Positions 29,565 through 38,737 of a stretch of 64,000 nucleotides of DNA are shown here, one piece after another. The stretch covers positions 310,001-374,000 of the forward strand of contig NZ_JAKZFT010000001.1 of NCBI RefSeq assembly GCF_022808985.1. Reading direction: 5' to 3'. The position numbers and the translations under genes are program-made. Under the pieces are notes generated by a model, which ran no database searches, was not told the DNA's origin, and saw nothing but the letters and a program-made list of their open reading frames with translations. The DNA comes from Geotalea sp. SG265 (GTDB taxonomy: Bacteria > Desulfobacterota > Desulfuromonadia > Geobacterales > Geobacteraceae). The first letter of the stretch is position 1, and each line of letters starts with the position of its first letter.

Positions 29565-29896
29565 TTTATCACAATCACCTGCTGGTCAGTCGGCATTGCC
29601 ATGCCGAGTTCACCCTTGGCCAGAGCCTCGATGCGCGCGGGTGTCTTGAGTGAGGCGATTTCAACCTTCAGCCGCTTGTTCTCCTGCTGCATCTCCTGAA
29701 AGGTGCGTCTGGTGGCGGCTATATCCAGATTGAGGTCGATGACCTTGACCCGGGACCAGACGTGAAAAACGGAGACGACAGTAACCATGACCATAACCGC
29801 CACCATATAGGGAAAGGAAAGCCAGCGCGAATCCGCCGCTGCGACCGTATTTACCGGCGCCGCCACCTTGCTGAATGCTGTCTTGGTTTGTGCCAT
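29561..29896 (-). CDS. ftsL: Cell division protein FtsL
   Basis: A 111-aa bitopic protein: short cytoplasmic part, one membrane helix (about 31-50), then a periplasmic leucine-zipper-like coiled coil (RVKVIDLNLDIAATRRTFQEMQQENKRLKVEI). It links FtsQ to FtsW/FtsI. Identification rests on topology and position between rsmH and ftsI. GGAGG lies 9 bases before the chosen ATG; the longer frame has no SD. Confidence 0.88.
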   Translation of the reverse strand: MAQTKTAFSKVAAPVNTVAAADSRWLSFPYMVAVMVMVTVVSVFHVWSRVKVIDLNLDIAATRRTFQEMQQENKRLKVEIASLKTPARIEALAKGELGMAMPTDQQVIVIK

Positions 29897-29915
29897 TTGC
29901 CGTATCCTCCCGGGT

Positions 29916-30854
29916 CTAGATCTTTTCAACCGCTCTGAGCCTGGCACTGCGAGAGCGGGGATTGGTAGCTATTTCCGTATCCGTTGCAACCACCGGTTTG
30001 CCCGTCAGGACCTTCACCTTCGGCACATTGCCGCATACACAACGGGGAAGCTCCCGTGGACACCGGCATCCTTGGGCAAGGGAGCGGAAGGTCGTCTTGG
30101 CGATGCGGTCCTCCAATGAATGGAAGGAGATGACCACTCCTCGCCCCCCCTTTTTCAGAAGCTTCACCCCATCAGCCAGCCCTTTTTCCAGGCTGCCCAG
30201 TTCATCGTTGACCGCAATGCGCAGCGCCTGGAAGGTACGGGTAGCCGGGTGCAGGCGCTCTTCCCAAGCCCCTTTGGGTATGGCGCCCTTGATGACATCC
30301 ACCAGCTGCAAAGTAGTTTCGATGGGGGCTTCTTCACGCCGTCTGGCGATGAAAGCCGCTATTCTCTTTGCCCATCGCTCTTCCCCGTATTCGCGGATCA
30401 CCTTGGCCAACTCTTCTTCCGCAAGGGTATTGACCAAATCAGCAGCGGTAGTTTCCGCAGCCAGATTCATCCGCATGTCCAGCGGGGCATCATGCTGGAA
30501 ACTGAATCCCCGTTTCGCGGTGTCCAGCTGGTGGGAAGAGACCCCAACATCCAGCAGAAAACCGTCGATTTCTTCGATGCCCATCTCGGCCAGGGTATCT
30601 GCCATGCGGGCGAAGTTCCTTCCCACAAGCGTCACCCTGGTCCCGTATGGCGCCAGCCGTTCGCCAGCGGCCGCCAGCGCCTCTGCATCCTGATCGAACC
30701 CGATGAGACGCCCATCCGGCGCGGAAGCGTTCAGGATCAAGCTGGCATGCCCTGCCCCACCGAGGGTGCCATCCACATATATGCCGCCGGGTCGTGGGGC
30801 CAGATAGGCAATAACCTCCGCAGGAAGAACGGAAACATGCCGAAAATCAGCCAC
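29916..30854 (-). CDS. rsmH: 16S rRNA m4C1402 methyltransferase RsmH (MraW)
   Basis: A 312-aa SAM-dependent methyltransferase that N4-methylates C1402 of 16S r[32 protein letters not shown] (SAM motif I), [23 protein letters not shown] and [11 protein letters not shown] are hallmarks. It starts at GTG immediately after the mraZ stop (TAG|GTG). Confidence 0.98.
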   Translation of the reverse strand: MADFRHVSVLPAEVIAYLAPRPGGIYVDGTLGGAGHASLILNASAPDGRLIGFDQDAEALAAAGERLAPYGTRVTLVGRNFARMADTLAEMGIEEIDGFLLDVGVSSHQLDTAKRGFSFQHDAPLDMRMNLAAETTAADLVNTLAEEELAKVIREYGEERWAKRIAAFIARRREEAPIETTLQLVDVIKGAIPKGAWEERLHPATRTFQALRIAVNDELGSLEKGLADGVKLLKKGGRGVVISFHSLEDRIAKTTFRSLAQGCRCPRELPRCVCGNVPKVKVLTGKPVVATDTEIATNPRSRSARLRAVEKI

Positions 30855-31337
30855 CTAGAGCCCCAGCTCCGCCAGCACAGGGGAATCGATGGGGAAATTC
30901 TCGATATCCTGCCGGAAGACCTTCTCCCATTCAGCCTGACTCCAGATCTCCGCCTTGTTCAACATGCCGACGAAGAGTATTTCCCGTTCCAGACAGGCAC
31001 TCTTGCGCAAATGGGGAGGAACCAGTATCCGCCCCAGCTTATCGGCCACACACTCCACGGCCGGCGCGACGATCCGTCGTTTTACCGAGGCCAGTTCGGC
31101 GGAAGAAAGCCCGAGACCGGTGCCGACCTTGAGTTTTTCTTCCAGAGCAAGCCATTCGTTATAGGGGTAGATAACGAGACCGGAGCTGTAACTGCCGTCG
31201 CCAAGCCGGACCGGGTTCGAATTGGTAATGAAAAAGCGCTCGTCGCCGAATGACTCCACGAGCACCTCCCGGAATTTGGCAGGAAGGCTGGTCCGCCCTT
31301 TACCATCGATATTTGTCTCGAAATTCCCTCTGAACAT
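30855..31337 (-). CDS. mraZ: Transcriptional regulator MraZ
   Basis: A 160-aa protein with two AbrB-like/MraZ repeats. MFRGNFETNIDGKGRTSLPAKFR is the first and the DKLGRILVPPHLRKSA segment the second. MraZ is a DNA-binding regulator of its own dcw operon. The ATG at 31337 is used, 14 bases from three operator-like repeats. First gene of the cluster. Confidence 0.96.
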   Translation of the reverse strand: MFRGNFETNIDGKGRTSLPAKFREVLVESFGDERFFITNSNPVRLGDGSYSSGLVIYPYNEWLALEEKLKVGTGLGLSSAELASVKRRIVAPAVECVADKLGRILVPPHLRKSACLEREILFVGMLNKAEIWSQAEWEKVFRQDIENFPIDSPVLAELGL

Positions 31338-31350
31338 GATCACCCGGTAC

Positions 31351-31380
31351 TTTTTACCACTGCTTACCACTTTTTACCAC
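31351..31380 (-). promoter_or_regulatory. Putative MraZ operator: three 10-bp direct repeats
   Basis: On the minus strand AGTGGTAAAA, AGTGGTAAGC and AGTGGTAAAA stand head to tail with an exact 10-base period, 14 bases upstream of mraZ. MraZ is known to bind short G-rich direct repeats spaced about one helical turn apart in front of its operon. The position just downstream of the promoter fits autorepression. Confidence 0.85.
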
Positions 31381-31391
31381 TTTACGGACAA

Positions 31392-31420
31392 ACTATACTA
31401 GCGGTCAAGATGGTTGTCAA
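31392..31420 (-). promoter_or_regulatory. Promoter of the dcw cluster
   Basis: TTGACA, 17 bases, TATAGT on the minus strand: a full -35 and a near-consensus -10 at optimal spacing. Transcription would start about 10 bases before the MraZ repeats. Confidence 0.85.
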
Positions 31421-31701
31421 GGCAAAATTAGGATGATTTTTATCTATTTTTGCCCGTTTTTTTAAGCAGTTAAGATGGAAGCAAAGACATGCGATAAGAA
31501 ATTTCTCACGTTCAGAGCTCTTCTGACTGGGATGCGACCTTCGATTGATCGGGGGCGTGTGGAGTAATGGAGCAGGAGGACTGGCGGGTTCTGAAGAGAC
31601 GAGCTATTTGCAACCGGCATCGGGGAAAGGGACTGGGTGCGGCGATTTCTCCGCCTCGGCATTTACTGCAGCCGTACTAGGTGCTGCAGTAACAGGATCA
31701 G
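31421..31701. other. Intergenic region with a 10-bp inverted repeat
   Basis: No gene is supported here. TTACTGCAGC (31663-31672) and GCTGCAGTAA (31683-31692) form a perfect 10-bp stem after the 31702-32034 gene. It has no T tract, so it is not a standard intrinsic terminator. Confidence 0.55.
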
Positions 31702-32034
31702 CTACTTGTCTTTTTTTCTGTCCATCAGCGACACAACCTTGGCTCCCTTTTTCTCGGTGCCGCTTTTTTCATTTTCCTGACCCTCGCGCTGGATAACCGG
31801 TTCCGGCGAGACCACCTTTTCCAGCTGCACCGGCGTCCCCCCCATGGTAAAAGGAGCGCCGTCAATCTGGTTTTCATCGAGGATCCAGGTATAAATCTGC
31901 ACCGGTATGGTCAGAACGAGCAGCTTGACCTTCCACCATCCCGGCTTGATATCTGGGGAAATATCCTCAAGACGTGCGTAAAAGCCGGGCTTATTATCTA
32001 TGTGAACCAGAACGAGGTCGTTTACCGCTGCCAT
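31702..32034 (-). CDS. Conserved-looking hypothetical protein, 110 aa
   Basis: A 110-aa soluble protein that I do not recognise. The first 75 residues look like a small beta domain (MAAVNDLVLVHIDNKPGFYARLEDISPDIKPGWWKVKLLVL split by a WW pair, then TWILDENQIDG). The tail is charged (ENEKSGTEKKG...MDRKKDK) and probably disordered. The inner ATG has GGAGGG 7 bases upstream. It follows the YkgJ-like gene by 18 bases and is probably cotranscribed. Confidence 0.7.
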   Translation of the reverse strand: MAAVNDLVLVHIDNKPGFYARLEDISPDIKPGWWKVKLLVLTIPVQIYTWILDENQIDGAPFTMGGTPVQLEKVVSPEPVIQREGQENEKSGTEKKGAKVVSLMDRKKDK

Positions 32035-32052
32035 GATCGAACCCTCCAAAGA

Positions 32053-32589
32053 TTAGTCGTCATCATTATCCGTAAAGCTCAGTACCGACAATCCCATCCG
32101 CCGGTATGGGAAATGGTGCTGCAGTTTCCGGTATGAAAGCCGCAGTTCACGCTCCAGGAAATAAAACCGGTCCTTTTCTTCGCCGGTAAAACGGTCCTCG
32201 ATGTCTTCGCAGGCAAAGGTAATACAGTTGAAAGGGCGGTACTCCGGCGGCATGAGGCAACGGTCCCCGTCGAGAAAGAGGCATCCCTCTCCGGCAAAAT
32301 CGGGTGCGAAGAGCTCCTTTCCGGTAACCAGGTAGGCGACAAGATCGATTGCGGTAAAGTGATACCTGCCGCACCTGCAGCACTTGCCGCCACATTCCCC
32401 ACAGGTTGACGACCCGGCAACCCTTTCCACAATTGCCTGCATCGCCAATTTGAGGGACATCAGCTCATTGATCCCAGCCCTGACCTGGGCAACAGCGGCC
32501 GGCGGCAGATTCTCCACTTTCAGGATAATCTGCGCTATCCCCTGGTGCCACAGCTCCTTGTCCGGTGTAATTCGAGGCTTCAGAGGCAA
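32053..32589 (-). CDS. YkgJ-type cysteine cluster protein
   Basis: A 178-aa protein of the YkgJ (zinc- or iron-chelating cysteine cluster) family. Cysteines occur as CGECGGKCCRCG (about 62-73), then in GEGCLFLDGDRCLMPPEYRPFNC; this is the family pattern for a metal cluster. The function is not established. It starts at TTG with AGAGGG 4 bases upstream. Confidence 0.85.
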   Translation of the reverse strand: MPLKPRITPDKELWHQGIAQIILKVENLPPAAVAQVRAGINELMSLKLAMQAIVERVAGSSTCGECGGKCCRCGRYHFTAIDLVAYLVTGKELFAPDFAGEGCLFLDGDRCLMPPEYRPFNCITFACEDIEDRFTGEEKDRFYFLERELRLSYRKLQHHFPYRRMGLSVLSFTDNDDD

Positions 32590-32660
32590 TGCACCCTCTC
32601 CACAAAGGAAATGGCCATGTGTGCAACCATGACCATGATAGTTTTACCTTGTAGTAAATT

Positions 32661-33039
32661 GGCCGAAGCAGCCCGTAAGCCGGGTTCTGTTCCTGCAGCA
32701 GGTTGCCCTGGAGCAGGCGGTGGTCATTCATCTAGGACCGTCGTTACCGGCGGCCTCAAGCAACCAACCCGGAAGCACGGACGGGCCGTCCTTGACGCTT
32801 CCCTATTTGGTCTTGCTCCTGACGGGGTTTACCTGGCATCCGGCGTCACCGCCGGACCCGGTGAGCTCTTACCTCACCCTTTCACCCTTACCTGTCTTCG
32901 CAATGCTCCAACAGGCGGACTGCTCTCTGTGGCACTTTCCCTGGGGTTGCCCCCGCTGGACGTTATCCAGCGTCATGCCCTGCGGAGCCCGGACTTTCCT
33001 CCCCCCTTGCGGGCGGCGACCACCTGGTCTGCTTCGGCC
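32661..33039 (-). ncRNA. rnpB: RNase P RNA (bacterial class A)
   Basis: About 379 nt. The 5' end GGCCGAAGCAGACC pairs with the 3' end TGCTTCGGCC to form P1. GAGGAAAGTCCGGGCTCC (CR-I), the P4 segment, GGGCAACCCCAGGGAAAGTGCCACAGAGA and the terminal AAGCCGGGTTCTGT are the universally conserved parts. It is the catalytic RNA that matures tRNA 5' ends. No clear intrinsic terminator is seen right after it. Confidence 0.97.
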
Positions 33040-33056
33040 AAAGCGAGATGCATCCG

Positions 33057-33776
33057 TTATTTGTTGTTCTGTTCCTGATGAAGAAGCAGCACGCGCTGGC
33101 AGTGTGGACAGGTAATGAGTTCATCGCCGCGGAACAACAGGTTATATACCTGGGGAGGCAGATTCATGTTGCAGCCGAGACAGCACCCATCCTTGGCTTC
33201 AACGACGGCAACACCTTTGCGCTGGTCCCTCAGCCTCTGGTAACGCTTCACCATGGTTGCCGGAAGGCCTTTGACCGTTGCGTCTTTAGCTGAAATACCC
33301 ACGGCGATCTCAGATTCCAGCTTGTCCACCTTTGACTGTACTTCGCTCTGCTGGGCGGAGATATTCGTTTCCAATGACTTGAGGTTTTCCTGCTTTTCCG
33401 CTATCTGGGCCTGCAATTCTTCCAGCTGGGCGGATTTCTGCAAAATCTGCTCTTCCAACTCGGCAGTTAGCTTCTTGGCGCTGGAGATTTCCTTGGAAAC
33501 CGCCTGGTATTCCTTCTGGGTTTTTATTTCCTTCAAACGGGCTTCGGATCGGACGATGTTTTCCGCTTCAGTGGCTAGATTTTCTTCCAGGCTCTTTTTT
33601 GCCGCCTCCAGCTCTTCCGCTTCGTTGTTTTTCTCCTGAATCGCATTGCGAGCAACAGTCACGTTGTCTTCCAGCGCAGCTATTTCCCCCAGGAGTGCAT
33701 CTTTCTCTCCATGCAGCACGTCAATTTTAAGGTCAATTCCCTGCAACTCGCCCAACAGTTTCAAATTCTTCCGCAA
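33057..33776 (-). CDS. Coiled-coil protein with C4-type zinc ribbon
   Basis: A 239-aa protein: a long coiled-coil hairpin (about 5-165, Glu/Lys/Leu-rich) followed by a zinc ribbon with CCLGCNMNLPPQV and ITCPHCQRVLL. This architecture matches the CT398/zf-RING_7 family, implicated by others in export or regulatory roles; function unproven. It starts at TTG, with GGAGG 6 bases upstream. It lies 41 bases downstream of the Nif3 gene and just upstream of rnpB. Confidence 0.85.
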   Translation of the reverse strand: MRKNLKLLGELQGIDLKIDVLHGEKDALLGEIAALEDNVTVARNAIQEKNNEAEELEAAKKSLEENLATEAENIVRSEARLKEIKTQKEYQAVSKEISSAKKLTAELEEQILQKSAQLEELQAQIAEKQENLKSLETNISAQQSEVQSKVDKLESEIAVGISAKDATVKGLPATMVKRYQRLRDQRKGVAVVEAKDGCCLGCNMNLPPQVYNLLFRGDELITCPHCQRVLLLHQEQNNK

Positions 33777-33817
33777 AATCAGCCTCCCGTTACCTTTATT
33801 TTCTCACATCGGAGAGA

Positions 33818-34936
33818 TCACACATATTGAAATGGATCTTTCTCCCCTTTGTATCCGACAACTTCCGTTCCATAGCCCTTTTCTCCCAATGCCCGGGTTA
33901 CCCTCGCGGCAACGCCGTCAATCATGATGGCTTCAGTTGGGAAATGCCCTGCATCCATAAGCGCGAGACCAAGAGCCTCAGCCTCCCGCGCATCGTGATA
34001 TTTGATATCACCGGTCACCAGCACATCCGCCCCCTGGCGCACGGCAGTCTTCACCAGGGAAGCCCCGCTTCCGCCGCAGACGGCGATCTTTTTCACCGGC
34101 CGGCAGGCATCCCCCACAAACCGGATACCGGTGGCGTCAAGGCCTTCTTTGACCATGCCGGCAAATTCCCCAAGAGGAACAGCCTCGGCAAGGACTCCGA
34201 TCCTGCCCAGGCCACGGGCTTTACCCCGATTCAGGAGGGGATAGAGGTCATAGGCAGGCTCTTCATAGGGATGCGCTGCGACCATGGCATTCACGGCAGC
34301 AGAGATATTCTCTTTATTCAGGAGCACCTCGATGCGGGTTTCCGCAGCCTCTTCCCGCGTTCCAACCTGGCCGAGAAAAGGACGGGCGCCATCCAGCGGC
34401 GTAAACGTTCCCACACCACTGGTTCGAAAGGTGCAATCACGGTAATTGCCAAGCCTTGCGCCGAAACGATACAGCGATTCAAGCACCTGCGGCTCGTGAT
34501 CCCTGGGGACAAAAACGCTCAGTTTTACCAATTCATCGGACCCTGCAGCTTTGAGCGGCTCCCAGGAAACGAGTCGCAGCCGTTCGGCCAGAAGGTCGTT
34601 CAGCCCACCTTCGGCAATATCGTAATTGGTATGCAGGGAGAGTATCGACAGGTTGTTTTGCAATAAAAGTGCAACGATTTGGCCGGTAGGATCGTTAAGG
34701 GTGATCTTTTTGATCGGAGAGAAAAACAAGGGGTGGTGGGTAAGCAACAGCTGACATCGGGACGCAACCGCCGCCTCGACTGCTCCCTTGCCGGGATCGA
34801 GTGCCACCATGATCTTTTCCACCGGCGAGGCGGGGTCGCCTGCCTGGAGCCCCACATTGTCCCATTCTTCTGCATGGCTAAAAGGGGCAATTCTATTAAT
34901 GATTCCAACTATGTCCGAAACTCGCGGTGTTTTCAT
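33818..34936 (-). CDS. Nif3-like dinuclear metal-center protein
   Basis: A 372-aa Nif3/YqfO family protein, forming a toroidal hexamer with a two-metal site. DNVGLQAGDPASPVEKIMVALD, LLTHHPLFF and the C-terminal GDIKYHDAREAEALGLALMDAGHFPTE carry the metal-binding His/Asp/Glu. The middle insert (about 130-230) is the PII/CutA-like domain of the longer YqfO type. The ATG is preferred; the frame can open 3 codons earlier at TTG. Biochemical role unclear. Confidence 0.92.
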   Translation of the reverse strand: MKTPRVSDIVGIINRIAPFSHAEEWDNVGLQAGDPASPVEKIMVALDPGKGAVEAAVASRCQLLLTHHPLFFSPIKKITLNDPTGQIVALLLQNNLSILSLHTNYDIAEGGLNDLLAERLRLVSWEPLKAAGSDELVKLSVFVPRDHEPQVLESLYRFGARLGNYRDCTFRTSGVGTFTPLDGARPFLGQVGTREEAAETRIEVLLNKENISAAVNAMVAAHPYEEPAYDLYPLLNRGKARGLGRIGVLAEAVPLGEFAGMVKEGLDATGIRFVGDACRPVKKIAVCGGSGASLVKTAVRQGADVLVTGDIKYHDAREAEALGLALMDAGHFPTEAIMIDGVAARVTRALGEKGYGTEVVGYKGEKDPFQYV

Positions 34937-35055
34937 CGGCCTCAAAAGAAAAAGAGTGCAACCTTTCGGTGTGCACTCTTTTTCCTCACGTGCTGCGTAT
35001 GTCTTCTTCTGACCAGGTGCTTTAAGGGCATCCCCACATCATCCTGTTTTTTAGA

Positions 35056-35132
35056 TGGTGGGCCCACCAGGACTCGAACCTGGGACCGACCGGTTATGAG
35101 CCGGTAGCTCTAGCCAACTGAGCTATAGGCCC
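35056..35132 (-). tRNA. tRNA with CAT anticodon (Met or Ile2)
   Basis: A 77-nt cloverleaf with encoded CCA. The 7-bp acceptor stem is GGGCCTA/TGGGCCC, the anticodon arm is ACCGG-CTCATAA-CCGGT, and the T arm has GGTTCGAGTCC. The CAT anticodon fits elongator tRNA-Met or the lysidine-modified tRNA-Ile2; sequence alone leaves this open. It is not initiator-like: the GGG/CCC anticodon-stem pairs are absent and the acceptor 1-72 pair is G-C. Confidence 0.96.
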
Positions 35133-35216
35133 GCAAAGCGAAAATTCATAGTATGATAGTACGGAAAAGGTGTCAAGATTTTTTTGGCCTTTTCCGTAAC
35201 AAACTAAGGGTTTTCC

Positions 35217-36344
35217 TCAATAGAGTTCATACCTTAAAAGCCTGCATTCAATTGGGCCGTTATAGAGAACCGTCCGTCGCGAAGCTTTCAGCCCCACATA
35301 TTTGGCCAGCTCCAGGTTGCCGGTAAAGAGATGGGCCACGTAGCCCTTGCAACGCTGCTTCATGGTATCTCCCATTTCCCGATAAAGCGCCTTCAGCTCT
35401 TCCACCTCGCCCAGCCTCTGCCCATATGGAGGATTGAAGAGAATTATCCCCGGACCTGGCGGGGGTGCCATGGAGCGCATATCCGCCACCTGCAACCGGA
35501 TCATGTCCTGCACCTCGGCTCTGGCGGCATTGCTGCAGGCAACTTCAATCGCCTTGGCCGAAATGTCGCTACCGATTATGGGCGCGGCAACCGCCTCCTC
35601 CACCAGCTGTCGCGCCTCCCGCACCAGTTCTTTCCACCTGCCCGACTCAAATCCGGGCCAGCGCTGGAAGCCGAAACCGTCTCGCAACAGGCCAGGCGCG
35701 CATTTGGAGGCCTTGAGAGCCGCCTCGATGGGAATAGTGCCCGAGCCGCACATGGGATCCACCAGCGGCGTCGTTCCATCCCAACCACTCAATGCCAAAA
35801 GCCCTGCAGCCAGGGTCTCCCTGAGGGGAGCTGCGGTTCTCTCCAGCCGGTAACCGCGCCTGTCCAGGGGAGAGCCGGAAGTGTCCAGACTGACGGTACA
35901 GTGGTTGCGGAAGAGATGCAGGTTGACCTGCAGATCGGGATTCTTCACATCAACATCGGGTCTGTGCCCGCAGCGATCGCGGATCTCATCGACAATGGCA
36001 TCCTTCGCCTTGAGTGCCGCAAAACCGGAATGGGTCAGGGTTGAATCGCGCAGGTTGCAATCGACAGCCACCGTCATCTTCGGATTCAGGAAATCATTCC
36101 ACGGGATCGCCCGCACCCCGTCATAAAGGCTCTGGGGCGAATCGCAGGGAAATTCCCCCACAACCATCAGCACCCGGTTTGCCGTCCTCAACCAGAGGTT
36201 CGCCCGGTAGCATGGGGCCATGTCACCGGAAAAGCCGACCCCACCGCTCCGGACATCCAAGTCGCTAATATCCAGGTCCTCCAGCTCGCGGGCAAGGACC
36301 TGCTCGAGCCCTTTGGCGGTAGTGACAAAAAAACGCTGATCCAT
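35217..36344 (-). CDS. THUMP-domain class I SAM RNA methyltransferase
   Basis: A 375-aa protein of the RlmL-N/YpsC type. The N-terminal ferredoxin-like and THUMP part begins MDQRFFVTTAKGLEQVLARELEDL; then DPMCGSGTIPIEAAL is SAM motif I and IILFNPPYGQRLG is the N6/N2-type catalytic motif. E. coli RlmL makes m2G2445 in 23S rRNA and the family relative here probably does something similar. The inner ATG has GGAG 9 bases upstream. Confidence 0.9.
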   Translation of the reverse strand: MDQRFFVTTAKGLEQVLARELEDLDISDLDVRSGGVGFSGDMAPCYRANLWLRTANRVLMVVGEFPCDSPQSLYDGVRAIPWNDFLNPKMTVAVDCNLRDSTLTHSGFAALKAKDAIVDEIRDRCGHRPDVDVKNPDLQVNLHLFRNHCTVSLDTSGSPLDRRGYRLERTAAPLRETLAAGLLALSGWDGTTPLVDPMCGSGTIPIEAALKASKCAPGLLRDGFGFQRWPGFESGRWKELVREARQLVEEAVAAPIIGSDISAKAIEVACSNAARAEVQDMIRLQVADMRSMAPPPGPGIILFNPPYGQRLGEVEELKALYREMGDTMKQRCKGYVAHLFTGNLELAKYVGLKASRRTVLYNGPIECRLLRYELY

Positions 36345-36593
36345 TAAGGTAATCTCCAGGAATTGATGTGATGGCCCCCTTGAGAGTATGCCGTGCAGCA
36401 CTACCATTACCCCAAAAGCGGCCATAAGGAAAGGGGGATATTGGCGCGTCCCCTTTCCACCACCCTTTTGCTTTTCTGCAACGCCTCATTTAAATAAAGC
36501 GATATAATTGGAGAATCTTGCTCCGGTCGCCTTTCTTGAAATCGACAGAATTTGTGGTAACCGTAAAGGCAATTAATTCGGAAAGGGGTTCCT

Positions 36594-37766
36594 GTGAACA
36601 TACACGAATACCAGGCAAAAGAGATCCTGAGCGCATTCGGCATAGCGGTGCCGCGCGGCAGGGTCGCCCTGACTTCGGACCAGGTTGAGCGGGCGGCAAA
36701 GGAAATGGGGGGGCGGTGCATCGTCAAGGCGCAGATCTATGCGGGGGGCAGGGGCAAAGCCGGTGGCGTCAAGCTGGTTCACCATCCCGAACAAGCACAG
36801 GACCTGGCCAAGGACCTTTTTGGGAGAAAGCTCGTCACACCTCAGACAGGAGCCCAGGGGCTCAAGGTACGGAGGATTCTCGTCGAGGAGGCGGTGGAAA
36901 TAGCCCGGGAATTCTACCTCTCCATCACCCTCGACAGGGAAACGTCGCGGTATTGCCTGATCGCCTCCGCAGAAGGAGGGGTTGAGATCGAGGAGGTGGC
37001 CCAAAAGTCGCCGGAAAAAATCCATATTCTCACCATCGATCCCTACACCGGCCTACGCCCCTATCAGGCGAGAAAAATTGCCCTGGCCCTGGAGCTCAAG
37101 GGAGCCATCTGTGAAGATTGCGTCGAGCTCATCCTCAATCTCTACCGTTGCTGTCTTGAGCGGGACTGCTTCCTCGTGGAGATCAACCCCCTTGTCATTA
37201 CAAAAGCGGGATGGCTCATGGCCATGGACGCAAAGATCACCTTCGACGATAATGCAATGTTCCGCCACCGGGAATATCCCGACATGCAGGATTACTCCCA
37301 ATTGGACCCGCTGGAGATCAGCGCTGGCAAGTTCGATCTCTCCTATATCAAACTGCAGGGAAACATTGGCTGCATGGTCAACGGCGCCGGTCTGGCCATG
37401 GCCACCCTGGACGTGCTTAAGGAATCGGGGGGAGAGCCTGCCAACTTCCTCGATGTGGGAGGTGGGGCAACGCGGGAAAAGGTCACGGAGGCCTTCAAGA
37501 TCATCCTCCAGGATACGGACGTCAAGGGGGTGTTCGTCAACATCTTCGGCGGCATCATGCGCTGCGACATCATCGCCCAGGGAATCATCGAAGCCGCATC
37601 GGAAGTCCATTGCGCCCTCCCCATCGTCGTCAGGATGGACGGCAGCAAGGTGGAAGAGGGAAAGAAGCTCCTCCTGCAATCGGGGCTCAACGTGCAGATC
37701 GGCAACAACTTGGGTGATGGTGCCACTAGGATCGTCCAGATGCTGAAGGCGGGGCGCCCCCAATGA
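36594..37766 (+). CDS. sucC: Succinyl-CoA ligase (ADP-forming) beta subunit
   Basis: A 390-aa ATP-grasp subunit. MNIHEYQAKEILSAFGI, KAQIYAGGRGKAGGVKL (nucleotide loop), LVEINPLV, GNIGCMVNGAGLAMATLD and NIFGGIMRCD are hallmarks. It interconverts succinyl-CoA and succinate with ADP/ATP. It starts at GTG with an AAGGGG SD. sucD follows 24 bases after it. Confidence 0.95.
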   Translation: MNIHEYQAKEILSAFGIAVPRGRVALTSDQVERAAKEMGGRCIVKAQIYAGGRGKAGGVKLVHHPEQAQDLAKDLFGRKLVTPQTGAQGLKVRRILVEEAVEIAREFYLSITLDRETSRYCLIASAEGGVEIEEVAQKSPEKIHILTIDPYTGLRPYQARKIALALELKGAICEDCVELILNLYRCCLERDCFLVEINPLVITKAGWLMAMDAKITFDDNAMFRHREYPDMQDYSQLDPLEISAGKFDLSYIKLQGNIGCMVNGAGLAMATLDVLKESGGEPANFLDVGGGATREKVTEAFKIILQDTDVKGVFVNIFGGIMRCDIIAQGIIEAASEVHCALPIVVRMDGSKVEEGKKLLLQSGLNVQIGNNLGDGATRIVQMLKAGRPQ

Positions 37767-37790
37767 TCATGACAAACACGGAGAATGCTC

Positions 37791-38687
37791 ATGTCGATTT
37801 TGTTGAATAAGGACTCGAAAATCCTCGTCCAGGGGATCACCGGACGTAGCGGGCTCTTCCATACCCAGCAGTGCCGCGATTACGGCAGCAGAATCGTTGC
37901 CGGAGTCACTCCCGGCAAGGGGGGCATCCATATCGAGGGCATCCCGGTCTTCAACACTGTTGAGGAGGCGGTGCATTATACCCAAGCCAACGTCTCGATG
38001 ATCTTCGTCCCCCCTCCGGCAGCAGCAGATGCCATCCTGGAAGCGGCCGATGCGGGAATGGATCTGGCGGTCTGCATCACCGAGGGGATTCCGGTGCGGG
38101 ACATGGTCCTGGCCCGTCGGGTGCTGGAAGGAAAAAAAATGCGGCTGGTGGGCCCCAACTGCCCCGGGGTCATCACCCCCGGCGAATGCAAGGTCGGCAT
38201 CATGCCAGGACATATCCACAAGAAAGGAAGAATCGGCGTCGTCTCGCGCAGCGGCACCCTCACCTACGAGGCGGTCAAGCAGCTGACCGATGTGGGGCTC
38301 GGTCAATCCACCTGCGTCGGCATCGGCGGCGACCCGATCATCGGCATGAAGTTCATTGACGTACTGAAACTGTTCAATGAAGACCCGGCCACCGACGGGG
38401 TCTTCATGATCGGCGAGATCGGCGGAGCCGCCGAAGAAGAAGCGGCTCAATGGATCAGGGACAACATGAAAAAGCCGGTGGCAGCATTCATAGCCGGCAT
38501 CACCGCCCCCCCGGGCAAGCGGATGGGACATGCGGGAGCGATCATCACCGGTGGCAAAGGGAAAGCGGAAGATAAGATCCAGGTTTTGCGGGAATGCGGA
38601 GTAACCGTCTCCACCAGCCCGACGAAAATGGGGGAGACCATGCAGTCGGTCATGGGAACGGGGAAAGGCAGGGGGAAGAAGTCGTGA
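37791..38687 (+). CDS. sucD: Succinyl-CoA ligase alpha subunit
   Basis: A 298-aa subunit with the CoA-binding Rossmann fold ([16 protein letters not shown]) and the phospho-histidine region [39 protein letters not shown] is also diagnostic. The second ATG is chosen: GGAG lies 7 bases upstream of it, against 1 base for the first ATG. It forms the heterotetramer with SucC. Confidence 0.95.
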   Translation: MSILLNKDSKILVQGITGRSGLFHTQQCRDYGSRIVAGVTPGKGGIHIEGIPVFNTVEEAVHYTQANVSMIFVPPPAAADAILEAADAGMDLAVCITEGIPVRDMVLARRVLEGKKMRLVGPNCPGVITPGECKVGIMPGHIHKKGRIGVVSRSGTLTYEAVKQLTDVGLGQSTCVGIGGDPIIGMKFIDVLKLFNEDPATDGVFMIGEIGGAAEEEAAQWIRDNMKKPVAAFIAGITAPPGKRMGHAGAIITGGKGKAEDKIQVLRECGVTVSTSPTKMGETMQSVMGTGKGRGKKS

Positions 38688-38690
38688 AGC

Positions 38691-38724
38691 AAAAACAGGC
38701 GCCGGCAACACTACCGACGCCTGT
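38691..38724 (-). terminator. Terminator of the DUF4337 gene
   Basis: ACAGGCGtCGG and CCGGCGCCTGT pair on the minus strand and are followed by five T residues; it sits between the convergent sucD and DUF4337 genes. Confidence 0.7.
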
Positions 38725-38737
38725 CGGCAGGTAACGA

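Noticed and set aside
35056-35132. Initiator tRNA-fMet for the CAT-anticodon tRNA
   Set aside because: The acceptor 1-72 position is paired G-C and the anticodon stem lacks the three G-C pairs typical of initiators.
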